Shown here: positions 23,171 through 24,377 of the stretch, in pieces
Layout: every line of letters begins with the position of its first letter
How positions within the stretch are numbered: the stretch's first letter is position 1
From: Gemmobacter sp.
Lineage (GTDB): Bacteria > Pseudomonadota > Alphaproteobacteria > Rhodobacterales > Rhodobacteraceae
Length of the DNA stretch: 24,377 nt
NCBI GenBank assembly: GCA_003509785.1
Contig: DOMY01000210.1
Span: forward strand, 7,572 to 31,948
Direction: 5' to 3'
Program-made: the position numbers and the translations under genes
The notes under the pieces: generated by a model
Databases searched by the model: none
Seen by the model: the letters and a program-made list of their open reading frames with translations, nothing else
What the model was told of the DNA's origin: nothing

Positions 23171-24031
23171 CCGATGCTCGCGGATTTGGCCATCCAGTTG
23201 TCTGGTTCATCGCTGGTATTTCGTTTTCTGCTGCGGTTACGGCGATGGGCAGATCCGCGAAGCTCGGCGGTGGTTCATCTTCAAACACCATCTGCAACGG
23301 TTTCACAGGCGGCAATGGTCCCGGACGAATACAGTGGCGATAACGGCGGCCCTTGCGGTCCGCCCATCCTGCGACATTAGCTATGTGTTCAGCCTTGGCA
23401 CCTGGGACGGCGCGCCGTTTGATGCGGGCGAGTTTCTAAGCAGATGCAGCCTTTCGTCTGGCGGATACGGAATGTTCCTGAACCGAGAGGCCTAGGACAA
23501 GAGGCGCCCGCCGATCTGTCAGCATAGCTTACAGACGGCAACAGGCCTGCCTGCCGGATCGCGGAACCACCATTCCGCACGACCACCAGCCTGATTTCTT
23601 TCCGATACGCCGCGAGCGGCTTGAACAACCGCTTCGCCCATCTCGCCGGGAGTGCAGCCCACCCTTCCTTTCAAAACATGTTACATAACTATCATTAACG
23701 GCATAATTGCTTCGCAAGCGGCGCGTTCTAAACTGGGTTGCGACAAGTTCCCGAGCGGACCTGTGCTGTTCGGGATGATCTGGACCAGAAAGGCTGACAA
23801 TACCCAGCTTGACCCTTCGAACCGTGGGTCTTGATTGAGGGGTGAACCGCGGTGGAAGGCTGGCGTGACCCCCAGCCAGCAGCCCTATCGACACGCTGGT
23901 CCATGATGCGTGGATGAGAGAGCCTAAGCGGAAAGTGCGGTCGGTTGTCTGAAATGACAAACCAACGACCCCAATTTCCGCCGCCCGAGCCAGATCGGGC
24001 CGGACGGTCTCCGTTCGTCCCAAGCCAGAGG
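23171..24031. other. Gene-poor 861-bp stretch with possible decayed coding remnants
   Basis: No reading frame here has convincing family sequence, a good ribosome site and proper length. The minus strand has an open stretch without stops from 23435 to 23160 (about 92 codons, ending at TAA 23157-23159 inside the 3' end of the RpiR gene). It reads protein-like (for example PPPSFADLPIAVTAAENE) but begins directly after a TAG and lacks a good start. An AT-rich patch lies at about 23680-23710. Short inverted repeats are present: GACCC...GGGTC (23811-23830) and GGCTGG...CCAGCC (23858-23877). It may be the remains of a lost gene or mobile element at the island edge. I recognise no specific family. 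Confidence 0.5.
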
Positions 24032-24377
24032 TCAGACCAGTGCCTGCCGCAGGTCGCGGATTGTCGGCACTTCCTCAGTCAGGTTCAGCTCGTTTTCTAC
24101 ATGCTGCAGATGATCCTGCATGATCCGCAGAGCCCCGGCCTTGTCGCGCGCGCGGATGCGCTCGATCAGGCTCGCATGTTCATCCGGGCCACAATTGTGC
24201 AGATGTCGCGCGCGATACATCGCCGTGATCAGCGAGCTGCGCGAGATCAGGTCGCGCAGGATCCCGAACAGAAAACCCGATCCGGCAAGCCCGGCCAGTC
24301 GCAGGTGAAAGCCGCCCGACAGCCGGATGATGGCTGAAGTATCCCCGCGCTGATCGGCCTCGCGCTCCTGCGTCAGG
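24032..24377 (-). CDS. GntR-family transcriptional regulator, C-terminal FCD domain (partial)
   Basis: The frame is open from the right edge to the TGA at 24032 and covers the last 114 codons. The sequence matches the helical FCD effector domain of GntR regulators: LSGGFHLRLAGLAGSGFLFGILRDLISRSSLI, then a (C)GPDEH..LIERIRARD segment and QDHLQHVE.EL. The conserved Asp/His positions for metal-assisted ligand binding are suggested by the FHLRLA and DEH blocks. The N-terminal winged-helix half lies outside the window. It converges on the RpiR gene across the gene-poor gap and probably belongs to a neighbouring, separately controlled locus. No target can be inferred. Confidence 0.85.
   Translation of the reverse strand, partial: LTQEREADQRGDTSAIIRLSGGFHLRLAGLAGSGFLFGILRDLISRSSLITAMYRARHLHNCGPDEHASLIERIRARDKAGALRIMQDHLQHVENELNLTEEVPTIRDLRQALV

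Noticed and set aside
23529..24023. A 164-codon leftward reading frame in the gene-poor region
   Set aside because: Its composition is Arg/Ser/Gly-rich without motif or ribosome site, and it changes character along its length. Not supportable as a gene.

Overview
The window looks like part of a sugar or polyol catabolic island from a GC-rich alphaproteobacterium, most likely a Rhodobacteraceae-type organism (Paracoccus/Rhodobacter relatives). This rests on high GC, strong third-position G/C bias, dense ATG-overlap operons, and the two classes of sugar ABC transporter typical of that group. No rRNA, tRNA, CRISPR array or intact insertion sequence was seen.

Layout. Positions 1-5900 are read leftward as one operon. 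In transcription order it holds a MalK-type ATPase, a CUT1 solute-binding protein interrupted by an in-frame amber codon, two MalF/MalG-type permeases, a second MalK-type ATPase, an 82-residue membrane protein and the start of an FGGY (D-ribulokinase-like) kinase. A 126-bp AT-rich divergent promoter region follows. Positions 6027-15877 are read rightward: an SDR, then a promoter, then a block with a KDPG-type aldolase, a second SDR, two zinc alcohol dehydrogenases (one GatD-like), a glycerol kinase homologue, a divergent shikimate-dehydrogenase-like enzyme, an archaeal-type cupin phosphoglucose isomerase, a D-2-hydroxyacid dehydrogenase, and a fusion of a UlaG-like lactonase with a low-molecular-weight phosphatase. 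Positions 15985-22199 hold a CUT2 (ribose-type) ABC transporter, an SDR paralogous to the first, and two tandem tagatose/psicose-3-epimerase-like TIM-barrel proteins. An RpiR-SIS regulator follows (22268-23170). Then comes an 860-bp stretch with no convincing gene, and the 3' part of a leftward GntR/FCD regulator at the right edge.

How it may work (inference). A polyol or sugar would enter through the CUT2 and/or CUT1 transporters and be oxidised by the SDRs and the iditol-dehydrogenase-like enzyme. It would be phosphorylated by the kinases, and the phosphopolyol re-oxidised by the GatD-like enzyme. Products would then be isomerised (TIM barrels, cupin PGI), converted through lactone and acid stages (lactonase-phosphatase, hydroxyacid and shikimate-like dehydrogenases), and cleaved by the aldolase. 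The true substrate cannot be read from the sequence.

The strongest new signals are: (1) a recurring GAAWTTNCTTT element, extended in the best copies to the palindrome AAAGNAAWTTNCTTT, in all four promoter regions and therefore a candidate operator for the local RpiR protein; (2) the UlaG-like/LMW-phosphatase fusion inside an unassigned pathway; (3) the amber codon inside an otherwise intact binding-protein gene; (4) an Asp in place of the Q-loop Gln in one of the two CUT1 ATPases.
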